Below the pieces are notes generated by a model. That model was not told the origin of the DNA. It made no database searches and worked only from the letters and a program-made list of their open reading frames with translations. The position numbers and the translations under genes are program-made. From NCBI GenBank assembly GCA_017849555.1, contig JAFIGU010000056.1, positions 50,951 to 114,950 of the forward strand: a stretch of 64,000 nucleotides of DNA. The letters are read 5' to 3'. Within the stretch, counting starts at the first letter, position 1. Each line of letters starts with the position of its first letter. This document shows, one piece after another, positions 46,396-54,698 of the stretch. The stretch is from Sphingomonas sp. GTDB lineage: Bacteria > Pseudomonadota > Alphaproteobacteria > Sphingomonadales > Sphingomonadaceae.

Positions 46396-47163
46396 ATGCG
46401 TTTGGCCTGGGCGTTGGCGGTGATCGTCGCAGCGGTCCCGATGGCGGGCGATGCCCAACTGGCGTCGGAAAAATCGATCTCGCTGGTGAAGCGCGACGGC
46501 CATTGGACGGCCGTGCCGCTCATCTGCGACGCGACCAACCGCGATCGCGTGTTCGTTCTGGGCGCGCCGGGACGCAACGGGCAGATGGATCTGATCAGCT
46601 TTGCCAAGCCGGGGCTGAGCGCGCAGCGCGTCTCCGTCCGGCTCGGGCCGGGCGATCCGGGGGCCGGGCAGATCTATTACCCGTTGTTCAACCTCGTCGG
46701 GCGCGAGGTCGGCAACATCCATGCGATCAACCCCGGGATGGTCGAGCCCGGCGCGACGACCCCCGCGGTCACCGCGATCACCTTGGGGCGCGAGACGACG
46801 AATTGCCGCTTCGCCGCGCAGACCCGCGTGCTGGCGGTGACGGCGCGGCGCTCGATCCAGATCGTGCGGACCGAGCGCAACGGCTATCGCTACACCGCCT
46901 ATAGCTTCGATACCGCCTTGCCCGAGACCAGCCAGCCGTGGGGCGGGCACGACAACCGCCCGTCGCTGGCGATCGACGGCGGGCGGCTGGTCGACCAAAG
47001 CAACGGCCGGCGTGTCTATGAATTCACCAACCGCGGCTTCGTCTATCGCGTGATGGTCTCAGTGCGCCCCGATCATCCCGGCGGCGGGGTCGAGGTGACG
47101 CAGGACGGGCGCAACGTGCTGCGCGAGGCGTTCGGGGCTTATACGGCGGCGGTGGTGCCGTAA
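46396..47163 (+). CDS. Secreted hypothetical protein
   Basis: A 255-residue protein with a signal peptide at about 1-20 (LAWALAVIVAAVPMAGDA). Mature part is beta-rich: VKRDGHWTAVPLICDATN, FVLGAPGRNGQMDLISF, NCRFAAQTRVLAVTARRS, RVYEFTNRGFVYRVMVS and a late Cys-free end. Two Cys near residues 47 and 137 could pair. GGGGAGAAAGTG gives a usable ribosome site before ATG. The only plus-strand gene in a minus-strand run here. I recognise no family. Confidence 0.72.
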   Translation: MRLAWALAVIVAAVPMAGDAQLASEKSISLVKRDGHWTAVPLICDATNRDRVFVLGAPGRNGQMDLISFAKPGLSAQRVSVRLGPGDPGAGQIYYPLFNLVGREVGNIHAINPGMVEPGATTPAVTAITLGRETTNCRFAAQTRVLAVTARRSIQIVRTERNGYRYTAYSFDTALPETSQPWGGHDNRPSLAIDGGRLVDQSNGRRVYEFTNRGFVYRVMVSVRPDHPGGGVEVTQDGRNVLREAFGAYTAAVVP

Positions 47164-47177
47164 GGCGGGCCGCTCGA

Positions 47178-47291
47178 CCGTCACCGCGGCCTTGAGCCGG
47201 GGTCCATTGCGCCTGAAGTGCGGCGGCTAGAGCCTCTTGTCCAGCGCTTGCCTCCCGATGGCCCCCGGCTCAAGGCCGGGGTGACGGTGGT
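47178..47291. repeat. Paired REP-like elements (family A)
   Basis: ACCGTCACCGCGGCCTTGAG at 47177 faces GGCTCAAGGCCGGGGTGACG ending at 47286. It lies between the 3' ends of the convergent hypothetical gene and metK. Confidence 0.82.
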
Positions 47292-47332
47292 TTACTGGAT
47301 ATCGGGGTCGCTCTAGCCGCCGGCCACAACGC

Positions 47333-48538
47333 TCAGGCGGCGACGGCCGCCTTGAGCTTGTCGACCAGATCGGTCGCTTCCCAGGTGAAGTGGGTGCCGT
47401 CGCTCTCGCGGCCGAAATGGCCGTAGGCGGCGGTCTTCGAATAGATCGGCGCGTTGAGCTTGAGATGCTCGCGGATGCCCTTCGGCGTCAGGCGGACGAG
47501 CTTGGGCAGCACCTCCTCCAGCTTCGCCTCGGGCACGGTGCCGGTGCCGTGGGTATCGACATAGACCGACAGCGGCTCGGCGATGCCGATCGCATAGGAC
47601 AGCTGGATCGTCACGCGCCGCGCCAGGCCGGCCGCGACGACGTTCTTCGCCAGATAGCGCGCGACATAGGCCGCCGAGCGATCGACCTTGGTCGGGTCCT
47701 TGCCGCTGAACGCGCCGCCGCCGTGCGGGGCCGCGCCGCCATAAGTGTCGACGATGATCTTGCGCCCGGTCACCCCGGCGTCGCCGTCCGGCCCGCCGAT
47801 CTCGAACAGCCCGGTCGGGTTGACGTAGATCTTGTCGTCCGACGGCAGCCAGCCCTGCGGCAGGATTTCGGCGAACACGCCCTTGACGTAATCGCGCAGC
47901 TTGGCCTGGCCGGCCTCGTTCGACAGATCGGCCGAATGCTGGGTCGAAACGACCAGCGCGGTGGCGCGCACCGGCAGCTCGTTCTCATATTGCAGCGTGA
48001 CCTGGCTCTTGGCGTCGGGCTCGAGGAACGGCGCCTTGCCCGAATGGCGGTCGGCGGCCATCCGCTCGAGGATCTTATGGCTGTAATAGAGCGTGGCGGG
48101 CATCAGGCCCGGGGTCTCGTCGGTCGCGTAACCGAACATGATGCCCTGGTCGCCGGCGCCTTCGTCCTTGTTGCCGCTCTCGTCGACGCCCATCGCGATA
48201 TGCGCCGATTGCGGGTGGAGGTTGTTCGAGAAATCGAACGTCTGCCAGTGGAAGCCCGACTGTTCATAGCCGATGCGCTTCACCGTCTCGCGCACCGCCT
48301 GCTCGATCTCGGCCTCGATCCCGGGCGCCCAATTGCCGTCGGTGTCCATGATCCCGCGGCCGCGGATCTCGCCCGCCAGCACCACCTTGTTGGTGGTGGT
48401 GAGCGTTTCGCACGCGACGCGCGCCTCCGGGTCTTTCGAGAGGAACAGATCGACGATCGAATCCGAAATCTGATCGGCAACCTTGTCCGGGTGGCCTTCG
48501 CTGACCGATTCGCTCGTGAAAATGAACGACTGACGCAT
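47333..48538 (-). CDS. metK: S-adenosylmethionine synthetase
   Basis: Makes SAM from methionine and ATP. The 401-residue protein has [20 protein letters not shown] at the start (first ATP-binding motif), [20 protein letters not shown], and [19 protein letters not shown] with the P-loop-like Gly/Lys pattern. [16 protein letters not shown] follows. The leader (48539-48590) is only about 45 bases after lnt, so metK may be read from its own promoter: a perfect 8-bp inverted repeat sits there. Confidence 0.97.
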   Translation of the reverse strand: MRQSFIFTSESVSEGHPDKVADQISDSIVDLFLSKDPEARVACETLTTTNKVVLAGEIRGRGIMDTDGNWAPGIEAEIEQAVRETVKRIGYEQSGFHWQTFDFSNNLHPQSAHIAMGVDESGNKDEGAGDQGIMFGYATDETPGLMPATLYYSHKILERMAADRHSGKAPFLEPDAKSQVTLQYENELPVRATALVVSTQHSADLSNEAGQAKLRDYVKGVFAEILPQGWLPSDDKIYVNPTGLFEIGGPDGDAGVTGRKIIVDTYGGAAPHGGGAFSGKDPTKVDRSAAYVARYLAKNVVAAGLARRVTIQLSYAIGIAEPLSVYVDTHGTGTVPEAKLEEVLPKLVRLTPKGIREHLKLNAPIYSKTAAYGHFGRESDGTHFTWEATDLVDKLKAAVAA

Positions 48539-48559
48539 GATCGCTCCGATAACTTAACG

Positions 48560-48579
48560 ATATAAAGATAACTTTATAT
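48560..48579. promoter_or_regulatory. Inverted repeat ATATAAAG-ATAA-CTTTATAT upstream of metK
   Basis: Perfect 8-bp arms around ATAA, 22 bases upstream of the metK ATG, in the only AT-rich patch of the area. A partial GATAACTT direct repeat overlaps it (48549-48557 and 48567-48574). Such ATATAAAG-type palindromes resemble binding sites of ArsR-family SahR regulators of methionine-cycle genes, from memory. No SAM riboswitch fits in so short a leader. Confidence 0.5.
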
Positions 48580-48582
48580 GCC

Positions 48583-50121
48583 CTAACGCGCGCGCCGTCG
48601 AATGGCAACCGCCGTGGCGCCGAGCAGCAAGGCGACGATCAGCGCGGCCCAATTACCGATGCGCGAGAAGAGCGTGGGGGGCAGCGGCGCGGGCATCGCC
48701 ACGTCGATCGCACCGGCGGTTTCGTGCGGCACGGTGGCGACGAGTCGCCCGTCGGCGGCGATCACCGCCGAAATCCCGGTCGGCGTCGCGCGGACGATCG
48801 GCAGGCCTTCCTCGATCGCGCGCATCCGCGCTTGCGCCAGATGCTGCGGCGGCCCCCACTTGCCGAACCACGCGTCGTTGGACGGGTTGAACAGCAGGCG
48901 CGGGCGGTGGGCGGGGTTGATCACCTGGCCGGAGAAGATGATCTCATAACAGATCTGCACCCCGATCTCGCCAAAGCCGGGGATGGCGAGGCTGCGCGGC
49001 CCCGGCCCGGGGGCGAAATCCATATCCCCCGGCACCAGCCGCGCAAGGCCGAGCGGCTTGAGCAGCCACGGCATCGGCAGATATTCGCCATAAGGGACGA
49101 GATGCGCCTTGTCGTAGCGCCCGTCGATTCGCGCTGCGGCGTCGACCGCGAATACCGAATTGGTCGCGGTGGTGATGTTGCCGGCGCGGTCGAACTGCAG
49201 CGCGGTGCCGCCGGTGAGCAGCACGTCACGCGGGCCGAGCAGCGCTGCCATACGGCGCCGGATCTGCTGCGGGTTCTGCTGATAGCTGTAGATATAGGGC
49301 GGATAGCCGTCCTCGATCAGATCGCGCACCACGCCCTCCGGCCACAGCACCAGCCGCGGCGCGGTCCCCGGGACGCCCGACAGCGCGGAGAGCTTGCGCA
49401 GCAGCAATTCGCCGTCGCTCTCGCCGCGCTGGTCCTGCGAGACATTGGGCTGGACGACGACGAGGCGCGGGGCGTCCGGCGACTCCCCGGCGGGTTCGCG
49501 ATATCCCAGCGCTTGCGCCGCCAGCAGCGCGACCAGCGCGAGGCCCGCTCCGGCTAGCGGCAGCGGGCGGCGCGTTATCAGCAACAGGCTTGCCGCCAGC
49601 GCCACCGTCAGCCCCGACAGCGCGTAGGTGCCGATCCACGCCGCGAGGCTGGCGACCGGCTGCACCGGCACCCAGATCACCCCGATCGGGTCCCAGGCAT
49701 AGCCGGTGAACATCACGCTGCGCAGCCACTCGCTCGCGATCCACGCCGCGCCGAAGCCGAGCGCATAGCCCGCATTGGGCCGCTTGCCGCGCAGATACCA
49801 CGACAGCCCCGCCGCGATCGCGGGATAGACCGCGAGGTACAGCGCCAGCGCGAAGGGCGCGACATAGCCCAGCACCGGGGGCATCTTGTCCTGAAAATCA
49901 AAGGCGTGCTGGAACCAATTGTCGTTGATCGTGAAATGCCCGACCCCGAAGACCCAGCCGAGCCAAAGCGCCCGGCGCACGCTGGGCGCGCGCCATACCA
50001 GCGCGATCCATCCGGCGAAGCAGAGGAGGGTCAGCGGCCAGAGCTGGAGCGGCGCGAAACCGCAGGCGGCCAGCGCGCCGAGCAGCAGCGCGGTGAGGGC
50101 GGGGCGTCGGGTAAGCAACAT
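48583..50121 (-). CDS. lnt: Apolipoprotein N-acyltransferase
   Basis: Adds the third acyl chain to the N-terminal Cys of lipoproteins, in the inner membrane. The 512-residue protein has about eight N-terminal helices and a nitrilase-type domain. The catalytic Glu is in [10 protein letters not shown] near 259, Lys in the [14 protein letters not shown]-like segment (here [18 protein letters not shown]), and the Cys in [10 protein letters not shown] near 389. NDAWFG and [20 protein letters not shown] follow. Neighbour corC/ybeY order is broken by four inserted genes, but synteny with metK is kept. Confidence 0.96.
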   Translation of the reverse strand: MLLTRRPALTALLLGALAACGFAPLQLWPLTLLCFAGWIALVWRAPSVRRALWLGWVFGVGHFTINDNWFQHAFDFQDKMPPVLGYVAPFALALYLAVYPAIAAGLSWYLRGKRPNAGYALGFGAAWIASEWLRSVMFTGYAWDPIGVIWVPVQPVASLAAWIGTYALSGLTVALAASLLLITRRPLPLAGAGLALVALLAAQALGYREPAGESPDAPRLVVVQPNVSQDQRGESDGELLLRKLSALSGVPGTAPRLVLWPEGVVRDLIEDGYPPYIYSYQQNPQQIRRRMAALLGPRDVLLTGGTALQFDRAGNITTATNSVFAVDAAARIDGRYDKAHLVPYGEYLPMPWLLKPLGLARLVPGDMDFAPGPGPRSLAIPGFGEIGVQICYEIIFSGQVINPAHRPRLLFNPSNDAWFGKWGPPQHLAQARMRAIEEGLPIVRATPTGISAVIAADGRLVATVPHETAGAIDVAMPAPLPPTLFSRIGNWAALIVALLLGATAVAIRRRAR

Positions 50122-50255
50122 CGCCGTGGGTCATGCGGGACGTGGCGGCCGGCGGCAAGGCAGACCATCGCATTTCAGGAGAAGTCGGCGCCGGTTTCCC
50201 GCCCGAAAATGCGCAAAGAGATAGCGAAAATCATCCGGAGGTGTATGATCGCGGC

Positions 50256-50696
50256 ATGACACTCAGGCCGTTCCATCTCGCCTTTCCCGTCCACGATCTC
50301 GCCGCGGCGCGCGCCTTTTACGGCGGGGTGCTCGGGTGCCGCGAGGGGCGATCGAGCGCGCGCTGGATCGATTTCGATCTCGGCGGGCATCAGATCGTCG
50401 CGCATCTCGACGAAACGATGCAGCCGCATGAGACATCGAATGCGGTCGACGGGCATGACGTCCCGGTGCCGCATTTCGGCGTCGTGCTGACGATGGCCGA
50501 CTGGCATGTGCTCGCCGAGCGGGTCGAAGCGGCCGGGATCGCCTTCGGGATCGCGCCTTATGTCCGTTTCGCCGGCGAGCCGGGCGAACAGGCGACGATG
50601 TTCTTCCGCGATCCTTCTGGCAATGCGCTGGAGTTCAAGGCGTTCGCCGACGATGCGATGCTGTTCGCGACCGGCGCCGAGGAGATTGCGGCATGA
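50256..50696 (+). CDS. VOC family protein (glyoxalase/dioxygenase fold)
   Basis: A 146-residue vicinal-oxygen-chelate protein: [49 protein letters not shown], then [19 protein letters not shown] and [15 protein letters not shown]. His and Glu ligands (LAFP-H, LEF-E) fit a metal site. Reaction unknown. Its stop overlaps the next ATG as ATGA. Confidence 0.85.
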   Translation: MTLRPFHLAFPVHDLAAARAFYGGVLGCREGRSSARWIDFDLGGHQIVAHLDETMQPHETSNAVDGHDVPVPHFGVVLTMADWHVLAERVEAAGIAFGIAPYVRFAGEPGEQATMFFRDPSGNALEFKAFADDAMLFATGAEEIAA

Positions 50697-50995
50697 GTGC
50701 GCCGATCGAGGTGGATATCCCGCACCAGCTCGGCACCGCCGCGGCGAAGGAGCGGATCGGCAGCGGCTTCGGCAAGCTCGCCGATTTCGTCCCCGGCGGG
50801 GCGATCACCGAGCATCGCTGGGAGGGCGATACCTTGTGGTTCACCGTCGAGGGGCTGGGGCAGCGCGTCTCGGCACAGCTCGACGTCGGCGAGCGCAATG
50901 TGCATTGCACTTTCACGCTGCCCGCGTTCCTGGCGATGTTCTCGGACAAAATCCGCGCCAAGCTGGAACGCGAGGCGCCGAAATTGCTGGAATAA
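50693..50995 (+). CDS. Polyhydroxyalkanoic acid system family protein
   Basis: A 100-residue protein: [40 protein letters not shown], then [20 protein letters not shown] and [17 protein letters not shown]. This matches the PHA-system (PHA granule-region) small protein family, predicted fold similar to START-like or SRPBCC-related domains. Precise function is not established. It is coupled to the VOC gene. Confidence 0.8.
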   Translation: MSAPIEVDIPHQLGTAAAKERIGSGFGKLADFVPGGAITEHRWEGDTLWFTVEGLGQRVSAQLDVGERNVHCTFTLPAFLAMFSDKIRAKLEREAPKLLE

Positions 50996-51001
50996 TATCC
51001 T

Positions 51002-51092
51002 CCGTTCGCCCTGACCTTGGCGAAGGGTTGCCCTTCTTCGCGAGGAAGAAAGGGCAAGACTTCGGCAGGCTCAGCCCGAACGGGGAGAGGGG
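51002..51092. repeat. REP-like inverted repeat (family C)
   Basis: CGTTCGCCCTGACCTTGGCG at 51003 faces CTTCGGCAGGCTCAGCCCGA at about 51060, with an inner hairpin (TTGCCCTTCTTCGCGAGGAA to AAAGGGCAA). It lies between the 3' ends of the convergent PHA-system gene and the sugar dehydrogenase. Confidence 0.82.
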
Positions 51093-51094
51093 CG

Positions 51095-52429
51095 TTACTT
51101 CGCGCCCGCCGCGCTGACCCGCCAGATGCGGTTGCCCACATCGTCCGCCACCAGCAGCGCGCCGGTCTTGTCGAAGGTCACGCCGACCGGGCGGCCTTGC
51201 GCCTCGCCGTCCTTGTTGAGGAACCCGGTCAGCACGTCGACCGGCTTGGCACCCTTCGTCGGCCAGCCACTATCGCCGAACGGAACATAGACGACCTTGT
51301 AGCCCGACAATGGCTTGCGGTTCCACGAACCGTGCAGGCCGATAAACGCGCCGTTGGCGAAATTCGCCCCGAGCTTCGAATCCTGCGCGAAAGTCAGCCC
51401 GAGCGCCGCGACATGCGGGCCGAGCGCATAATCGGGCCGCTTCGAATATTGCTGGAGCGCGGGGTTGGCGGGCTCGACACGCTTGTCGGGATAGCCGCCC
51501 CAATAATACCAGGGCCAGCCGAAATTGTCCCCCAGCTCGATCGCGGTGAGATAATCGGGGGCGAGGTCCGAGCCGAGCATGTCGCGCTCGTTGACCACGG
51601 TCCACAGCTGGCGATCGTGCGGCTCCAGCGCCATCCCCTGCGGGTTGCGCAGCCCGGCGGCATAGATGCGCCAGGTCTTTTCCTTCGGCCACACCTGGAG
51701 GATGTTGGCGCGATAGCGCTCCGCCGCCATGCCATTCTCGGCGATGTTCGACGACGAGCCGACTGCGACATAGAGCGTCTTGCCGTCTTCCGCCGGGATC
51801 ACGTTGCGCGCCCAGTGATTGCCGCCGCCGTTGAGCTTGATTACCAGCTCGGGCTTGGCGGTCACCTTGGTCATCCCCTCGATATAGGGAACGCGGACCA
51901 GCGCGTCGGTATTGGCGATATAGAGCTGGCCGTCGAACAGCGCCATGCCGAGCGGCGAGTTGAGCCCGGTCATGAACACCGTCTTGAGTTCGGGTACGCC
52001 GTCCCCGTTCGCGTCGCGCAGCAGGGTGATGCGATTGGCCGAGGGCACCCCGGCGCCGGCGCGGCCCATCAGCCAGCCCATCACCTTATTGACGATCCCG
52101 CTGGTGGGGCGCGGCGGCGAATTGGTCTCGGCGACGAGGATGTCGCCGTTGGGCAGGCGATACAGCCAGCGCGGATGATCGAGCCCCGTCGTATAGGCCG
52201 CCACCGCCAGCCCCGGCGCGACGACCGGCTTGGCGCCGTCGGGCCAGCCGACCGCCTTGGCGACCGCCATCGTCGGGATCCACTGCTCGCGCGGCGGGGT
52301 GATGTCGGGGCGCTGCCCCTGGACGTCGGCGATATTGAGCCGCGCGCTGTCCGGCCAGGCGATCCACGCGACGATCGCGATCGCGGCGAGCACCACCAGC
52401 CCGGAAACGATGAGGATATGTTTACGCAT
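51095..52429 (-). CDS. PQQ-dependent sugar dehydrogenase (sorbosone dehydrogenase-like)
   Basis: A 444-residue periplasmic oxidoreductase of the soluble glucose/sorbosone dehydrogenase beta-propeller family. The N-terminal membrane anchor is IVSGLVVLAAIAIVAWIAW. Blade motifs: GLDHPRWLYRLPNGDILVAE, LNSPLGMALFDGQLYIAN, GGGNHWARNVIPAEDGKTLY, AAGLRNPQGMALEPHDRQLW and FIGLHGSWNRKPLSGYKVVY. Whether it oxidises sugars depends on cofactor supply; no pqq genes are in the window. It sits between lnt and corC. Confidence 0.88.
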   Translation of the reverse strand: MRKHILIVSGLVVLAAIAIVAWIAWPDSARLNIADVQGQRPDITPPREQWIPTMAVAKAVGWPDGAKPVVAPGLAVAAYTTGLDHPRWLYRLPNGDILVAETNSPPRPTSGIVNKVMGWLMGRAGAGVPSANRITLLRDANGDGVPELKTVFMTGLNSPLGMALFDGQLYIANTDALVRVPYIEGMTKVTAKPELVIKLNGGGNHWARNVIPAEDGKTLYVAVGSSSNIAENGMAAERYRANILQVWPKEKTWRIYAAGLRNPQGMALEPHDRQLWTVVNERDMLGSDLAPDYLTAIELGDNFGWPWYYWGGYPDKRVEPANPALQQYSKRPDYALGPHVAALGLTFAQDSKLGANFANGAFIGLHGSWNRKPLSGYKVVYVPFGDSGWPTKGAKPVDVLTGFLNKDGEAQGRPVGVTFDKTGALLVADDVGNRIWRVSAAGAK

Positions 52430-52481
52430 TACCGGAGGATAGGCGGCGCGGCGCGGAGACGGAAGGGGGCAGAATCGCGGC

Positions 52482-52508
52482 AAAGTTCACGAAGTTCACA
52501 CGTGTGAA
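52482..52508 (+). repeat. 27-bp conserved intergenic motif, copy 2
   Basis: Identical over all 27 bases to the element at 24015-24041 (which reads on the opposite strand). Contains TCACACGTGTGA and two GTTCAC steps. It lies between the sugar dehydrogenase start and the terminator of the corC operon. Confidence 0.85.
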
Positions 52509-52546
52509 GCTTCGTGGTGGCCCGAGGTTGCAAGACTAAGTTACTG

Positions 52547-52583
52547 AAAAAAAACGTCATCCCGGCCTTGAGCCGGGACGACG
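52547..52583 (-). terminator. Intrinsic terminator of the miaB-phoH-ybeY-corC operon
   Basis: On the minus strand, CGTCGTCCCGGC-TCAAG-GCCGGGATGACG forms a 12-bp stem (one G-U) directly followed by eight T bases (plus-strand A-run 52547-52554). This is a textbook Rho-independent terminator 11 bases after the corC stop. The hairpin itself is a member of the family A repeats. Confidence 0.88.
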
Positions 52584-52594
52584 GGTGGTTGGGG

Positions 52595-53527
52595 TTAAGC
52601 CTCCACCCCTTCCGGCACCGGGCGCGGCGGGTGGAGGCGGACGCGGTTGACGCGGCGCTCGTCGGCGTCGAGCACCTCGATCTGCCACCCGCTCGGGTGG
52701 ATCACGCACGCCCCCGGCTCGGGGACATGCCCGGCGAGCACCGCGGTCAGCCCGCCGATCGTGTCGACGTCGCTGTCGCTCTCGCCCAGCCGCGGATCGA
52801 CCGTCTCGCCGATATCCTCCAGCTCGACCCGCGCATCGGCGTCCCAGGCGCCGCCGTCGAGCGGGACGAGCAACGCTTCGGGCGCCTCGTCATGCTCGTC
52901 CTCGATCTCGCCGACGATCTCCTCCATCAGATCCTCGATCGTCACCAGCCCCTCGGTGCCCGAATATTCGTCGAGCACGATCGCCAGATGCACCCGCGTC
53001 TGCCGCATGTCGGCGAGCAGATCGAGCGCGCCGCGCGACATCGGCACGAATAGCGGCTCGCGGATCAGCGCGGTGATCCCGGTCGGGCGCTCGCCGCCGG
53101 CGGCGAGGATCGCGAAGGCATCCTTGATATGGACCATCCCGACGATCGTATCGAGCTTCTCGCGATAGACCGGCAACCGGCTGACCCCGGCATCGGCGAA
53201 AATCTTTACCAGCTCGTCGAACGTGGTTCGCTCTTCGACCGCAAGGATATCGGCGCGCGGCACGCCGACATCGCCGGCATCGCGTTCGCCGAAATGGAGC
53301 AGGTTGCGCACCATTTGCCGCTCGAGCGGGGTCAGGTCGCCCTTCGCATCGGGGGCGGGATCGTCCTCGTGGCGATCGATCGCGTCTTCGAGCTGGTCGC
53401 GCAGCGTATCCTCGTGCGCGTCGCCAAAGATCAGGTTGCGCAGGCCGCGCCAGATGCTGCTTTCGTTGGAATCGCCGTTGCCGGCGCTACTTCGGTCTTC
53501 GGGCAAGTCAGTCCTCGCGAATGGCAT
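52595..53527 (-). CDS. CBS-domain hemolysin-family protein (CorC/HlyC)
   Basis: A 310-residue cytoplasmic protein: two CBS domains (about 85-205: VGVPRADILAVEERTTFDEL and MVHIKDAFAIL; then VPMSRGALDLLADMRQTRVH, LAIVLDEYSGTEGLVTIEDL) and a C-terminal transporter-associated domain (VDTIGGLTAVLAGHVPEPGA). No membrane segments, so it is the CorC-like partner of magnesium/cobalt efflux rather than a full transporter. It overlaps the end of ybeY by 20 bases and is the last gene before the terminator. Confidence 0.92.
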   Translation of the reverse strand: MPFARTDLPEDRSSAGNGDSNESSIWRGLRNLIFGDAHEDTLRDQLEDAIDRHEDDPAPDAKGDLTPLERQMVRNLLHFGERDAGDVGVPRADILAVEERTTFDELVKIFADAGVSRLPVYREKLDTIVGMVHIKDAFAILAAGGERPTGITALIREPLFVPMSRGALDLLADMRQTRVHLAIVLDEYSGTEGLVTIEDLMEEIVGEIEDEHDEAPEALLVPLDGGAWDADARVELEDIGETVDPRLGESDSDVDTIGGLTAVLAGHVPEPGACVIHPSGWQIEVLDADERRVNRVRLHPPRPVPEGVEA

Positions 53528-54017
53528 AGGGGTCCGCGATGCCGAGATCGGCCAGCGCGTCGCGCTCGATCGCCTCCATCGCATCCCCCTCGTCGTCGAT
53601 CAGATGATCATAGCCTAGCAGATGCAGCGTGCCATGCACGATCAAATGCGTGGCATGCGCCTCGACCGTCACCCCGCGCTCCGTCGCCTCGCGCACGCAG
53701 ACGCCGTGTGCGAGCACGATATCGCCGAGCAGCAGCTCGCCGTCGTCGGTATTCTGGCTGACCGTCTCGATCAGATCGGGCTGGACCATCGGGAAGGACA
53801 GGACGTTGGTCGGCTTGTCCTTGCCGCGATACTGGCGGTTGAGCGTGTGCACCTCATCGTCGGAGGTGAGCCGCACGCTGATCTCGACCAGCGCCGCGGT
53901 ATCGAGCAAGTCACCGAACGGCGTGCGCGCCACGGCTGCGCGAGCGGCGGTGGTGGCAAGCGCTGTCCAGTCCTGATCGGGCCACGGATCTTCGCGGCTG
54001 AGTTCGATTTCGATCAT
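53508..54017 (-). CDS. ybeY: Endoribonuclease YbeY
   Basis: Metal-dependent RNase in 16S rRNA 3'-end maturation and ribosome quality control. The 169-residue protein has the zinc motif HGTLHLLGYDH (about residues 128-138) and RGKDKPTNVLSFP plus LLGDIVLAHGVCVREA. The ATG overlaps the VapC stop (ATGA), an unusual upstream neighbour; in most relatives ybeY directly follows phoH. Confidence 0.96.
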   Translation of the reverse strand: MIEIELSREDPWPDQDWTALATTAARAAVARTPFGDLLDTAALVEISVRLTSDDEVHTLNRQYRGKDKPTNVLSFPMVQPDLIETVSQNTDDGELLLGDIVLAHGVCVREATERGVTVEAHATHLIVHGTLHLLGYDHLIDDEGDAMEAIERDALADLGIADPYAIRED

Positions 54018-54412
54018 GCCAGGTTGGTGTGGGCGAAATCGTCGCCCTTATAGAGCAGCGCCGCGTCGTTCAGAACGGCGCATGCATAGGCAAAGCAATC
54101 GCCCATATTGAGCGCCGCACGGTGCCGGCCCTTACCGAAATTGCCGAATGCATTCAGCGCCATTTGTCCCTCGGCAGCTCCAATAGCGATAATCTCGATC
54201 GCCTGAAGGGTTAGAAAATCATCCACGCTTTGCTGGGCGTGGCGCCAATCATAATCGTGCGAACGGTGCAAGGCGATCACCGCTTCCCAGCGGGCAACGG
54301 GCGACGTCAATCGTTTCCGATCCGCCGATAGTCGTATGGCCAGCGTGTCCGCATCCGTCTCTCCCGCGATGATCGCAACGATGGCCGACGCGTCGATGAA
54401 TAGTGTCACCAA
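54014..54412 (-). CDS. vapC: VapC-like PIN-domain toxin
   Basis: A 132-residue PIN-domain RNase of type II toxin-antitoxin systems. Acidic residues: D7 in LFIDASAIVAI, E43 in ARWEAVIAL, D105 in NMGDCFAYA and D124/D125 in YKGDDFAHTN. HGRxG-like context and length match VapC. It overlaps the antitoxin start side by 7 bases and the ybeY ATG by 4 (ATGA). Thus it lies in the reading path of an essential operon. Confidence 0.92.
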   Translation of the reverse strand: MVTLFIDASAIVAIIAGETDADTLAIRLSADRKRLTSPVARWEAVIALHRSHDYDWRHAQQSVDDFLTLQAIEIIAIGAAEGQMALNAFGNFGKGRHRAALNMGDCFAYACAVLNDAALLYKGDDFAHTNLA

Positions 54413-54678
54413 TCCTCCTCACCGGAAAGCCAGTCATAGAAGGCCTTGTCGGTGGGAAGACCGGTTGGAGGGGGCAGCGGATGTTCACGCCAGAAACGCA
54501 CCAACCACTCGGGGGCATTTGGATTTCGCGCCATGCGATCGAGACCGGCTTCAAAGGCATGCAACGCGCGGCGGACGATCTCCGCTTCGCTGGTGCCCAG
54601 CCGGCCGGCCAGTCGCGCGGCAAGATCGCCGGTATCGGCGTCCACCTCAAGCTGGCGATGCGGATCGAACTCGGCCAT
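54406..54678 (-). CDS. Type II antitoxin, VapB-like
   Basis: A 90-residue partner of the PIN toxin. The N-terminus RQLEVDADTGDLAARLAGRL, then GTSEAEIVRRALHAFEAGLD, is a ribbon-helix-helix or AbrB-like pattern of the PSK/Rv0623 VapB group; the C-terminus RFWREHPLPPPTGLPTDKAF and YDWLSGEEDW would wrap the toxin. It starts 20 bases after the phoH stop. Expected to autoregulate, but here expression may follow the phoH operon promoter. Confidence 0.78.
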   Translation of the reverse strand: MAEFDPHRQLEVDADTGDLAARLAGRLGTSEAEIVRRALHAFEAGLDRMARNPNAPEWLVRFWREHPLPPPTGLPTDKAFYDWLSGEEDW

Positions 54679-54698
54679 GCCCCGCTTCTACCCTAATC

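Noticed and set aside
48539-48582. SAM riboswitch upstream of metK
   Set aside because: The leader is too short for the SAM riboswitch folds I know; only a simple inverted repeat is present.
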